Source of the DNA: Sphingomonas sp. LaA6.9
Lineage (GTDB): Bacteria; Pseudomonadota; Alphaproteobacteria; Sphingomonadales; Sphingomonadaceae
DNA length: 64,000 nt
Assembly: GCF_022601895.1 (NCBI RefSeq)
Contig: NZ_JAKVIO010000004.1
Location: forward strand, 1-64,000
Reading direction: 5' to 3'
Every line of letters starts with the position of its first letter. Position 1 is the first letter of the stretch. Below are positions 36,597-45,416 of this stretch, in pieces. The translations under genes were made by a program, and so were the position numbers. The notes under the pieces were generated by a model. It made no database searches. It was not told the origin of the DNA and saw only the letters and a program-made list of their open reading frames with translations.

Positions 36597-38105
36597 CTAT
36601 TGGCCCTTGTCCAGCCAGCCGCCCTTGAAGCCAAGCCGCTCGAGCCCGTTGCGGATATGCGGGTTCTTTCGCATCGTCTTCCAGATCAGGTCGCTGCGAT
36701 AATTCTCCATCATCGCGAGGATCGGCCCCTGATCAATGCCGATATAGTCGCGCGCGACCCAGCCCTGCTTCGCGTCGACACTGCCCGTCGTCACCGGATC
36801 GCCGGTGAAGGTGAAGCTGGGGTTGAACGCGTCCTTGAAGCCATATTCGGTATAGAGCCGATCACCGTACTGCTGCTTCATCGCCATCAGCGCCGGGATC
36901 GTGACCTCAGGCGCGAAGGGCACCGAGCCACCGGGCGCGGTGGGAACGACCGTACCGTCGTCGCGCACGATATGCGGGCTCACGCCACGCGCGGCATAGG
37001 TGAAGAAGCTGCGCGGGGTGCCGTTGACGCTGTGGACGTCCTTCGAGCCCTTGGGTCCGTCCGATGCGGTCCAGCCCCAGATGTCGCCGCTATAGCCGAC
37101 CCATTTGGCGGGATTGTCGATGCCATAGGCGCGCTGCGACAGCGTGGCGCGGCGGCTGTTCTCGAAATAATCGATGCCCTTCTTCGCCATGAAATCGTCC
37201 TGGATGCCGCGGAAATCGACCCAGACATGCGAATATTGGTGGCCGAACATCGGTTCGAAGGTCAGGTGCTCCTGCCCGTAATAGGTGCCCCAGTCCTTTT
37301 CGAGATCGGCGGCCCAGCCCTTTTCCCAGGCATCGGTGCCGATCGGATGTGTCGGCGAACCTGCTGCCAGGATATAGACGAGCATGCCCTCGTTATAGCC
37401 GACCCAGTCGTGAGTCTCCCAGCCGCGCTCGGGGCGCCAGCCCATGGTGATCGCGTGCGAGTCCTTGAGGTTCTTCGCCTCGGTCCCGGTGTTGTTGCGC
37501 TGCGCCCAGGTCCAGTCGACGCGGGCGTAGATTGCCTCGGCAAGATCGCGGATCTGGCGCTCGGTCGCGGTGTCGCGATCGAAATAGGACTGCGCGAACA
37601 GCGCACCGCCAAGGAACAGCGTGGTGTCGACGGTGGAGAGCTCGGTCGTCTTGTGTCGAAGCCCCTTCTCCATATCGAGGAAGTGATAGAAAAAGCCCTT
37701 GTGTCCCGCGACACCCGCGGCCTCGGGCCCCTGCGGAAGGTCGTGGAAGAAGCGCAGGCAGGCGAGCGTGCGGTCGGCAGCCTGCTCGCGCGTCACATAG
37801 CCGCGCTCGGCGCCAACGCCATAGGCTGTGATCGCAAAACCCACCGCGGCGATGCTTGCGAAGGGCTTGGAGGGCCAGCGATCAGGCGCGAGGCAGGTCG
37901 CCGGATCGGTGGTGTCCCAGAAATATTTGAAGGTGCGCTGCGACAGTTCCTCGGCAAAGGCCGATTGCTGCGGCGACATGGTAAAGGCGGCCCGAGCGTT
38001 CTCTTTGACGGCGGGCGCCGTCCCAGCGGTCGACACCGTCTGGCATGCGGAGAGGACAGTGGTGGCAAGCAGCAGCGCCGCTGCGCCCTTGGAGAAGAGT
38101 CGCAT
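36597..38105 (-). CDS. GH144-like glucanase (PF10091 glycoamylase-type lipoprotein)
   Basis: This 502-residue protein starts at the ATG with AGGA seven bases upstream. A lipobox VLSAC at residue 21 indicates a lipoprotein. The body is an (alpha/alpha)6 barrel of the 'glucoamylase-like' PF10091 family: RTFKYFWDTTDP, STVDTTLFLGGALFAQ, HAITMGWRPE, YNEGMLVYILAAGSP, FEPMFGHQYSHVWVDFRG. Characterised GH144 members are endo-beta-1,2-glucanases. The match of motifs is clear, but activity on beta-1,2-glucan is inference from the family. It lies between the SGNH hydrolase and the Oar-type TonB receptor, and would act on glycan once it is inside the outer membrane. Confidence 0.87.
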   Translation of the reverse strand: MRLFSKGAAALLLATTVLSACQTVSTAGTAPAVKENARAAFTMSPQQSAFAEELSQRTFKYFWDTTDPATCLAPDRWPSKPFASIAAVGFAITAYGVGAERGYVTREQAADRTLACLRFFHDLPQGPEAAGVAGHKGFFYHFLDMEKGLRHKTTELSTVDTTLFLGGALFAQSYFDRDTATERQIRDLAEAIYARVDWTWAQRNNTGTEAKNLKDSHAITMGWRPERGWETHDWVGYNEGMLVYILAAGSPTHPIGTDAWEKGWAADLEKDWGTYYGQEHLTFEPMFGHQYSHVWVDFRGIQDDFMAKKGIDYFENSRRATLSQRAYGIDNPAKWVGYSGDIWGWTASDGPKGSKDVHSVNGTPRSFFTYAARGVSPHIVRDDGTVVPTAPGGSVPFAPEVTIPALMAMKQQYGDRLYTEYGFKDAFNPSFTFTGDPVTTGSVDAKQGWVARDYIGIDQGPILAMMENYRSDLIWKTMRKNPHIRNGLERLGFKGGWLDKGQ

Positions 38106-38172
38106 CGTCATATCCTGATAGGTACGCAAACAGATGCCGCCGCGCGACCCGAGTCGCGCGGCGGTAGGTACA

Positions 38173-41100
38173 TTAGAAGCTGAACCCAGCGGTCAGCTTG
38201 ATCGTCCGCGGCAGGTTGCCGCCAGTGCCGTAATCCGTGCGTTCGCCGAAGATCGTCGGCGAGGCTGCGGTCCGGGTATTGTCAGCGGCATTTTCGTTGA
38301 AGTTGACGTAGTTGCGGTCGTTGAACAGGTTGATGATGTCAACGCGCAGCTTGACCCGCGATTCATCCGACAGGAACGTCGTCGGAATATATTTCGTGAA
38401 TGCAACGTCGATCTGGCGGATGCCATTCTCGGCTTCGATGGCCTTGATGAGACGCTGGAACGGCGCGCTCGTCTCGTTGATGAAGCCCTGCACATAGGGA
38501 GCGGACGCGAGCGTCAGCTTGCCCGAAAAGATGAAGCCCCAGGGAAGATCGGCGCTGCCCGCCATGACGAAGCGGTGCTTGCGCACGCCCGACGAACGGA
38601 TGACGGGATAATCGTCGATCGACGGATAATCGAGCGAGAAGACCTCGTTGAACTTCCGGTTCGCTTCGGCTTCGGTGTAGGTATAGGTGGCGTCAAGGCT
38701 CCAGGGCGAAACCGGCGTATAGGTCTTGGTGAACTTGAAATACGCCGAATCCGCGCTGGTTTCGATCCCGTTGGTGCCGATGATGATCGAGCCGAAGCCC
38801 GGAGGCGCAAAGCCGAAGGGCGAGCTCGGGGTGGCGTTGGGCGGGAAGAACGAACCGTCCGGACGGCGGTTGCCGAGCAGATAGACGAAGCCGTCCTTGC
38901 TCTCGACATGGCTGATGCCGACCTCCGCTTCCATAAGGTCCGCAAAACGTCCGCGGAAGCCGAGGCTGAACTGATCCGAATACGGCATTTTCAGATCGTT
39001 GTTGATGAAGCGCAGCTCGCGACCACCGCCATTGCTGCTGACGCGCGCCAGCAGCTGCTGGCGGCCAGCTTCGGTCAGATAGACCGGATCCCACGCCAGA
39101 CAGGTCGGCCCCGCGGCGCAGCCGTGGAGCGGATCGAGCGCACCCGGCACGAAGAACTGGAAAGTCCGCGTCGTGAACGCGCCCTGGCTGATTTCCTGCT
39201 GGAGGAAGTCGAACTGGGTGCGGTCATAGGAACGGCCGGCGCCACCAAAGATCGTGAAGCGGCCATCCTCGTCCAGCTTGTAGCTGAAGCCAAGGCGGGG
39301 CTGCCATGCGCCCTTGAACGCCTTGCGCTCCTTGCCCGTCGAGATGAAGTCGCGGATGTCGTAGTCGGCGTTGTTCAGATTGGGATAGTTCGCGGGCGAC
39401 ACCGCGTTCACCGCATCCGGGGGGGTGACATAGTCGAGGAAGGACGGCGTCTCCTCATAGTCCCAGCGAATGCCGACGTTGAGCGTCAGCCGGTCGGTCA
39501 CGTCCCAGTCATCCTGTGCGTAGATGCCGAACTGGAAATTGTCCGATTTCACCACGGGATTGCCGGGACCGCTCTGCGCACCGAACTGGACGCGCCAGGG
39601 AATGGTGTCGTTGAAGCCGCTGGTGCCGTAATCGGCGTTATAGGTGTAGATCGGGTTGGTGTTGTTGAGCTGTAGCGAGCTGAGTTTCACCCATTTCGCC
39701 TTCACACCGATCTTGAGGGCGTGGTCGTCGACGCCGGTATAGGTGAAGTCGTTCTGGATGCCCCAGCCCTTCTGACCCTTGTTCTGATAGTTGGCGCTGC
39801 CACCGATCTGGAGCAGCGTGTTCTGCGCCGCATTGCCCTGGAACAGAGAGCCATTCTCGAACACGCGCGGGGTCGGCGCCCATTTCGCGTCCTCATAGGT
39901 CACCTTGAAATCGTTGACCCAGGTGTCCTCGGTGCGCTCGTAGCGCAGCAGGCCACGCAGTTCTTCGGTGTCGATCAGCGTCGCCGTCGACTCTGCCAGC
40001 TGACCGCTGTTGAGGTTCTCGCCGGTCTCGTCGCGATATTTGAGCGAGACCTCGATCAGATCCTTCTCGGAAGGAACGATATCGATCTTGCCGAAATAGA
40101 GATCTTCGTTGAAGTCGCGGTTGGTCGAACCGAAGTAGGACTGATACTGCGTCGGGAAGCTCGTAACGGTACGACCGCCGCCAGGCGTGATGTCGACCGG
40201 CTGCTGGATGCGCTTGCCTTCATAGGCAACGAAGAAGTGCGCCAAGTCCTTGATGATCGGGCCGCCCAGCGCGCCACCGAACTGCATGTCCTGCGTCTTC
40301 ACCTTCGGAATGTTGCCGAAGATTTCGGTCGGCCGCTTCGCACGAAGGCTCTGGTCCGAATAATCGACGAAGACTTCGCCGTGGAACTCATTGGTGCCCG
40401 ATTTGGTGACCGCGGTGATCGCCGCCGAGCTCACCTGGTCGAACTCGGCCTTGTAGTTCGAGCTGATAACGCGATACTCGCCGATCGCCATCTGCGGGAA
40501 CGGGTTGCCCTGCGTCGAGTCCTGGCCGGTGATACCGTTCTTGAGGACATAGTCCTTCTGCCCGACGCCATCGATGAAGACGTTGACCGAGTTGCTGCCT
40601 TGCGCACCGCCCTGGAGGCGCGAATTGCCGCTGCCATCCGTGATGAACGCGACGCCCGGCGCGAGATCAGCGAAGGCGAGGAAGTTGCGGTTGGTCTGCG
40701 GCAACTGGTCGATCAGGCGCTCGGTGATGTTGGCGCCGATTTCGCCGGCCTGCATCGTCTGGATCTTGCCAGCGGTGACAACGATGGAGTCTTCTTCGCC
40801 GGCCACCTCTTCAGTTGCCGAGAAATCGAAGTTGAGCACTGCATTCTGGGCGACGAGCAGCGTGATCTCGTCGGTCGTGCGCGTGCCGCTCGCGGTCGTG
40901 ATCTCGAGCTTGTAGCGGCCGGGACGCAGCGATGCGAAATTGTAGCTGCCGTCGGCGCGCACTTCCACAGTGCGGCGATAGCCGCTGTCGAGGTCGATCG
41001 CGACCACCTGCGAGGCGCCCGACTTCCCGTCCGCAGTGATCTTGCCGCGCAGCGACGCATTGCTTTCCTGAGCATGCGCAGGCACCGCGACGACGCTCGT

Positions 41101-41187
41101 CATGGCGGTGCCGATGAGCAGAGCGGCGGCGAATCGCACAATGCGTCGCTCGGCGCAAAAAGTGCGCATAATTCCTTGGGAAAACAT
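38173..41187 (-). CDS. Oar-type TonB-dependent receptor with carboxypeptidase-regulatory-like domain
   Basis: This 1004-residue protein starts at the ATG preceded by AGGGGAGG; a longer frame from 41217 begins inside that ribosome binding site. After a signal peptide ending AHAQ near residue 40 comes a beta-sandwich domain (SLRGKITADGKSGASQVVAI ... LRPGRYKLEI) of the carboxypeptidase-regulatory type. Then come plug and barrel, ending in a terminal phenylalanine. This architecture is used by sphingomonads and xanthomonads for oligosaccharide uptake. It sits divergent from GH3, with a LacI-type operator 37-50 bases upstream of its start. It probably imports the oligosaccharides that the locus degrades. 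Confidence 0.92.
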   Translation of the reverse strand: MFSQGIMRTFCAERRIVRFAAALLIGTAMTSVVAVPAHAQESNASLRGKITADGKSGASQVVAIDLDSGYRRTVEVRADGSYNFASLRPGRYKLEITTASGTRTTDEITLLVAQNAVLNFDFSATEEVAGEEDSIVVTAGKIQTMQAGEIGANITERLIDQLPQTNRNFLAFADLAPGVAFITDGSGNSRLQGGAQGSNSVNVFIDGVGQKDYVLKNGITGQDSTQGNPFPQMAIGEYRVISSNYKAEFDQVSSAAITAVTKSGTNEFHGEVFVDYSDQSLRAKRPTEIFGNIPKVKTQDMQFGGALGGPIIKDLAHFFVAYEGKRIQQPVDITPGGGRTVTSFPTQYQSYFGSTNRDFNEDLYFGKIDIVPSEKDLIEVSLKYRDETGENLNSGQLAESTATLIDTEELRGLLRYERTEDTWVNDFKVTYEDAKWAPTPRVFENGSLFQGNAAQNTLLQIGGSANYQNKGQKGWGIQNDFTYTGVDDHALKIGVKAKWVKLSSLQLNNTNPIYTYNADYGTSGFNDTIPWRVQFGAQSGPGNPVVKSDNFQFGIYAQDDWDVTDRLTLNVGIRWDYEETPSFLDYVTPPDAVNAVSPANYPNLNNADYDIRDFISTGKERKAFKGAWQPRLGFSYKLDEDGRFTIFGGAGRSYDRTQFDFLQQEISQGAFTTRTFQFFVPGALDPLHGCAAGPTCLAWDPVYLTEAGRQQLLARVSSNGGGRELRFINNDLKMPYSDQFSLGFRGRFADLMEAEVGISHVESKDGFVYLLGNRRPDGSFFPPNATPSSPFGFAPPGFGSIIIGTNGIETSADSAYFKFTKTYTPVSPWSLDATYTYTEAEANRKFNEVFSLDYPSIDDYPVIRSSGVRKHRFVMAGSADLPWGFIFSGKLTLASAPYVQGFINETSAPFQRLIKAIEAENGIRQIDVAFTKYIPTTFLSDESRVKLRVDIINLFNDRNYVNFNENAADNTRTAASPTIFGERTDYGTGGNLPRTIKLTAGFSF

Positions 41188-41223
41188 GGTTTTCGACCTC
41201 CCCTTTTTTGTTGCCACACTCTG

Positions 41224-41237
41224 TGGAACCGGTTACA
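41224..41237. promoter_or_regulatory. LacI-family operator between TonB receptor and GH3 genes
   Basis: TGGAACCGGTTACA matches the palindrome in front of the LacI gene (26504-26517) at 13 of 14 positions. It lies 37 bases upstream of the TonB-receptor start codon, where a repressor would block transcription, and 177 bases upstream of the GH3 start. Confidence 0.8.
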
Positions 41238-41413
41238 TTTGCGCGCACAATCGTCCTGAGCCTCCCCTTTCGTCAAGATGCATTTTGGCAACAGGGGACA
41301 AAAAACGACGCGTCGCGGCGCCCCGAAAGCGCATGGGATTGCAAGGAATAAGGGCGCGCCGTGCGATCGGATGACGAAAAGAATTACGAACACGAAACGG
41401 TTTTGGAGGAAGC

Positions 41414-43750
41414 ATGAAGGGGAAGAAGCAATACGCCCGCCAGTTGCTGGGCGTTTGCACGTTGGCGTTGCTGTGCGGGGCTGTTCCAGCCCACGGCCAG
41501 TCTCAGGATGCGCGCGCGAAACGCGCCGCCACTGCACAGAAATCGGATCCCGCGCCGACCGGACAGAACTGGAATGACCCAGCGGAGATGCACCGCTTCA
41601 TCGACGCGCTGATGGCGAAGATGACGGTGAAGGAGAAGATCGGCCAGCTCACCCAGCTCACCAGCAGCTGGGAGTCGACGGGCCCGACGATGCGCGACAG
41701 CTACAAGCAGGACATCGCGGCGGGCAATGTCGGTTCGATCTTCAATGCCTTCACCGCGAAATATACGCGCGAACTGCAAAAGGTCGCAGTCGAGCAGACG
41801 CGGCTTAGGATCCCGCTGCTGTTCGGCTATGACGTGATCCACGGCCACCGCACAATCTTCCCGATCTCGCTCGGCGAGGCGGCTACGTGGGACATGGCGG
41901 CGGTGGAGAAGGGCGCGCGCATCTCGGCGGTCGAGGCCGCGGCCGAGGGTATCCACTGGACCTTCTCCCCCATGGTGGACATTGCGCGCGATCCGCGCTG
42001 GGGTCGCATCTCCGAGGGCTCGGGCGAGGACGTCTATCTGGGCAGCCAGATCGCGGCCGCGCGCGTCCATGGCTATCAGGGCAAGAAGATCGGCGATCTC
42101 GATTCGGTACTCGCCACCGCAAAGCATTTCGCGGCCTATGGTGCGGCGCAGGCTGGGCGTGACTATCACACCACCGACATGTCCGAGCGCGAGCTGCGCG
42201 ACACCTATCTGCCGCCCTTCAAGGCCGCGCTCGATGCGGGCGCCGCGACCTTCATGACCTCGTTCAACGAACTGAATGGCGTGCCCGCCACGGGAAGCAA
42301 GTTCCTGCTCACCGACATCCTGCGCGGCGAATGGGGCTTCAAGGGCTTCGTCGTCACCGATTACACCGCTATCAACGAGATGGTGCCCCATGGCTATGCG
42401 CGCGACGAGGCGCAGGCGGGCGAGCAGGCGATGAACGCGGGCGTCGATATGGATATGCAGGGTGCGGTGTTCATGACGCACCTTGAAAAGTCGATCGCCG
42501 AAGGCCGTGTCAGCCAGGAGCGTGTCGATCAGGCGGTGCGCTCGATCCTCGAGATGAAGTATCGCCTCGGCCTGTTCCAGGACCCCTATCGCTATAGCGA
42601 CGAGGCGCGCGAAAAGGCGACGATCTACAAGCCTGAGCATCTCGAGGCGGCGCGCGATGTTGCGCGCAAGTCGATGGTGCTGCTCAAGAACCAGGGCGAT
42701 GTCCTGCCGCTTGCGGCCTCGGCGAAGTCGATCGCGGTCATCGGCCCGCTCGGCGACAGCAAGGAGGACATGATCGGCAGCTGGGCCGCGGCGGGCGACC
42801 GCAAGACCAGACCTGTGACGCTGCTCGAAGGGTTGCGCGCGCGTGCGGGCAAGGGCGTCAATGTCGGCTATGCGCGCGGCGCGGGCTATCGCTTCGACGA
42901 GGCGGGCAAGACCGACGGCTTTGCCGAGGCGCTGGCGCTGGCGCAGAAGTCCGATGTCATCATCGCCGCGATGGGCGAGCGCTGGGACATGACGGGTGAG
43001 GCCGCAAGCCGCACCGATCTCGACATGCCTGGCGCGCAGCAGGCGCTGCTTGAGGAACTGAAGAAGCTCGGCAAGCCGGTCGTGCTGGTGCTGATGAACG
43101 GCCGTCCGCTGACGATCGACTGGGCCGCCGAAAATGTCGATGCGATCCTCGAGGCCTGGTATCCCGGCACGATGGGCGGCCACGCGATCGCCGACATACT
43201 GTTCGGCGACTATAACCCGTCGGGCAAACTCCCCGTCACCTTCCCGCGGACCGTCGGACAGGTGCCGATCTTCTACAATATGAAGAATACGGGCCGGCCC
43301 TACACTGCGGACAAGCAGGGGCAGAAATATCTGTCGCGCTATCTCAACACGCCCAATTCGCCGCTCTATCCGTTCGGTTACGGCCTCAGCTACACCAGCT
43401 TCGGCTATTCGCCCGTCACGATCGACAAGAAGACGATCCGCCCGGGCGAGGCGTTGACTGCTTCGGTTACCGTCACCAACACGGGCAAGCGCGACGGCGA
43501 GGAGGTCGTCCAGCTCTATGTCCGCGATCTGGTCGGTTCGGTCACCCGCCCGGTGCGCGAGCTCAAGGGCTTCCTGAAGGTGAAGCTCAAGCGTGGCGAG
43601 AGCCGCAAGATCAGCTTCACGCTGAGCGACAAGGATCTCGCCTTCCACCGCGCCGACATGAGCTATGGTGCGGAGCCGGGCGATTTCAGCCTGTTCGTCG
43701 GCGGCTCGTCGGATGCGACCGCACAGGCCGATTTCACGCTGACCAAGTAA
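41414..43750 (+). CDS. GH3 periplasmic beta-glucosidase, BglX-like
   Basis: This 778-residue enzyme starts after GGAGGAAGC and has a signal peptide ending AHGQ near residue 29. The GH3 N domain carries GYDVIHGHRTIFPISLGEAATWD and the KHFAAYG loop. The nucleophile is D316 in VVTDYTAINEM. The GH3 C domain includes SRTDLDMPGAQQALLEEL, with the likely acid/base region. A fibronectin III-like domain ends the protein (TVTNTGKRDGEEVVQLYV). BglX-type enzymes remove terminal glucose from beta-linked oligosaccharides in the periplasm. It heads the second plus-strand group, with sulfatase and GH97 behind it, and shares a promoter region with the TonB receptor. Confidence 0.94.
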   Translation: MKGKKQYARQLLGVCTLALLCGAVPAHGQSQDARAKRAATAQKSDPAPTGQNWNDPAEMHRFIDALMAKMTVKEKIGQLTQLTSSWESTGPTMRDSYKQDIAAGNVGSIFNAFTAKYTRELQKVAVEQTRLRIPLLFGYDVIHGHRTIFPISLGEAATWDMAAVEKGARISAVEAAAEGIHWTFSPMVDIARDPRWGRISEGSGEDVYLGSQIAAARVHGYQGKKIGDLDSVLATAKHFAAYGAAQAGRDYHTTDMSERELRDTYLPPFKAALDAGAATFMTSFNELNGVPATGSKFLLTDILRGEWGFKGFVVTDYTAINEMVPHGYARDEAQAGEQAMNAGVDMDMQGAVFMTHLEKSIAEGRVSQERVDQAVRSILEMKYRLGLFQDPYRYSDEAREKATIYKPEHLEAARDVARKSMVLLKNQGDVLPLAASAKSIAVIGPLGDSKEDMIGSWAAAGDRKTRPVTLLEGLRARAGKGVNVGYARGAGYRFDEAGKTDGFAEALALAQKSDVIIAAMGERWDMTGEAASRTDLDMPGAQQALLEELKKLGKPVVLVLMNGRPLTIDWAAENVDAILEAWYPGTMGGHAIADILFGDYNPSGKLPVTFPRTVGQVPIFYNMKNTGRPYTADKQGQKYLSRYLNTPNSPLYPFGYGLSYTSFGYSPVTIDKKTIRPGEALTASVTVTNTGKRDGEEVVQLYVRDLVGSVTRPVRELKGFLKVKLKRGESRKISFTLSDKDLAFHRADMSYGAEPGDFSLFVGGSSDATAQADFTLTK

Positions 43751-43767
43751 GACGGAGACGATCCGCG

Positions 43768-45378
43768 ATGAAGCCGAGGCGTTTCACGACGGTTCTGATG
43801 ACCTCGGCCTTTGTTGCGGGCGTGGCGCAAGATGCGGGAGCAAAGTCTCCCGCATCCGCTGCGTCGACCGTGCGTGACCGGCGGCCCAATATCGTCTTCA
43901 TCATGACCGACGATCATGCGGTGCAGGCGCTCAGCGCCTATGGCCACCCCGTGTCGCGGCTTGCGCCCACGCCCAATATCGATCGTATCGCGAAGAACGG
44001 TGCGCGCTTCGACAACAGCTTCGTCACCAACTCGCTGTGCGGCCCCAGCCGCGCGGCCATGCTGACGGGCAAGTTCGGCCATGTGAACGGCTTCAACCAG
44101 AACGGCGAAACCTTCGACAACACCCAGCCGACCTGGCCGCTCGCGCTGAAGGAGGCGGGCTACCAGACCGCGCTGGTGGGCAAATGGCACCTCAACTACG
44201 CGCCCGTCGGACTCAAGTTTGATTACTGGAAGGTCCTCGACGACCAGGGCGAATATTATAATCCCGACTTCATCACCGAGGCGGGCAGGACCCGCGTCGA
44301 GGGCTATGCGACCGACCTGATCACGCAATATGGGCTCGACTGGCTGAAGACCGGGCGCGATCCCGACAAGCCCTTCATGCTGATGGTTCACCACAAGGCG
44401 CCGCACCGCAACTGGATGCCCGCGCCCCGGCACCTCACCAGATATCAGGACGTGAACTTCCCCGTCCCGGAGTCCTATTTCGACGATTACAAGGGACGCG
44501 CAGCCGCGGCGCGGCAGGAAATGAACATCTACCGGGACATGTATGAAGGGCATGACCTGAAGATGACCAAGGCCGGCTCGGCCGAGCTGCGCTACGACCC
44601 GTGGAAGGGCGCGTTCGGCCGCATGACGCCCGAACAGCGCGCCGAGTGGGACGCCGCCTATCGTGCCGCCAACGACCGCATCAATGCGGCCAGACTGAGC
44701 GATCGCGACCTCGCGCTGTGGAAATACCAGCGCTACATGCAGCAATATCTTGCGACTGTCGCCTCGGTCGACGACGGCGTCGGCCAGATCCTCGATTATC
44801 TCGAGCAGAGCGGGCTCAGCGACAACACGATCGTCATCTACACCTCGGACCAGGGTTTCTACCTCGGCGAACATGGCTGGTTCGACAAGCGTTTCATCTA
44901 TGATGAATCGATGCGCACCCCGCTGCTCGTCCAGTATCCGGGGCATATCAAGCCGGGCACTAAGGTCGACGCGCTCGTCCAGAACATCGATTACGCGCCG
45001 ACCTTGCTCCAATATGCGGGCGTCGAGGTGCCACAGGATATTCAGGGGCGGTCACTGAAATCGCTCGTCGAGGGCAGGCCCCCCGCCCACTGGCGCAAGA
45101 GCCTCTACTATCACTATTACGAATTCCCCGGCTTCCACGCGGTGCGCGCGCACTATGGCGTACGCGACGACCGCTACAAGCTCGTGCGCTTCTATGGCGA
45201 TATCGACGCGTGGGAGTTCTACGACCTCAAGGCCGATCCGCAGGAGCTGCACAACCGCATCGACGATCCGGCATATCGCGCGCGGATCGGGACCATGAAA
45301 CAGGAACTCGAGCGGCTGAGACAGCAATATCGCGACGATACGCCACGGAAGACGCCGGCATCGCAGCCGCAAGACTGA
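43768..45378 (+). CDS. Exported type I sulfatase
   Basis: This 536-residue protein has an N-terminal signal-like segment (residues 1-30). NIVFIMTDDH supplies metal-binding aspartates. The formylglycine motif is C91-G-P-S-R95 followed by AAMLTGK, the cysteine-type signature needing an aerobic formylglycine-generating enzyme. YTSDQGFYLGEHGWFDKRF is the second metal-binding region. The family hydrolyses sulfate esters from sugars or aryl compounds. Its place inside a glycosidase cluster suggests a sulfated sugar, although neutral PULs also sometimes carry such genes. No maturation enzyme is in the window. It lies 17 bases after GH3 and 38 before GH97. Confidence 0.92.
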   Translation: MKPRRFTTVLMTSAFVAGVAQDAGAKSPASAASTVRDRRPNIVFIMTDDHAVQALSAYGHPVSRLAPTPNIDRIAKNGARFDNSFVTNSLCGPSRAAMLTGKFGHVNGFNQNGETFDNTQPTWPLALKEAGYQTALVGKWHLNYAPVGLKFDYWKVLDDQGEYYNPDFITEAGRTRVEGYATDLITQYGLDWLKTGRDPDKPFMLMVHHKAPHRNWMPAPRHLTRYQDVNFPVPESYFDDYKGRAAAARQEMNIYRDMYEGHDLKMTKAGSAELRYDPWKGAFGRMTPEQRAEWDAAYRAANDRINAARLSDRDLALWKYQRYMQQYLATVASVDDGVGQILDYLEQSGLSDNTIVIYTSDQGFYLGEHGWFDKRFIYDESMRTPLLVQYPGHIKPGTKVDALVQNIDYAPTLLQYAGVEVPQDIQGRSLKSLVEGRPPAHWRKSLYYHYYEFPGFHAVRAHYGVRDDRYKLVRFYGDIDAWEFYDLKADPQELHNRIDDPAYRARIGTMKQELERLRQQYRDDTPRKTPASQPQD

Positions 45379-45416
45379 AACGATACTGAAACAAGAGAGT
45401 GAAAGGGTAAGGGAGG

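Noticed and set aside
38134-41259. Plus-strand frames of 513 and 512 codons opposite the second TonB receptor
   Set aside because: They mirror the receptor's codon bias and lack start signals or family features.
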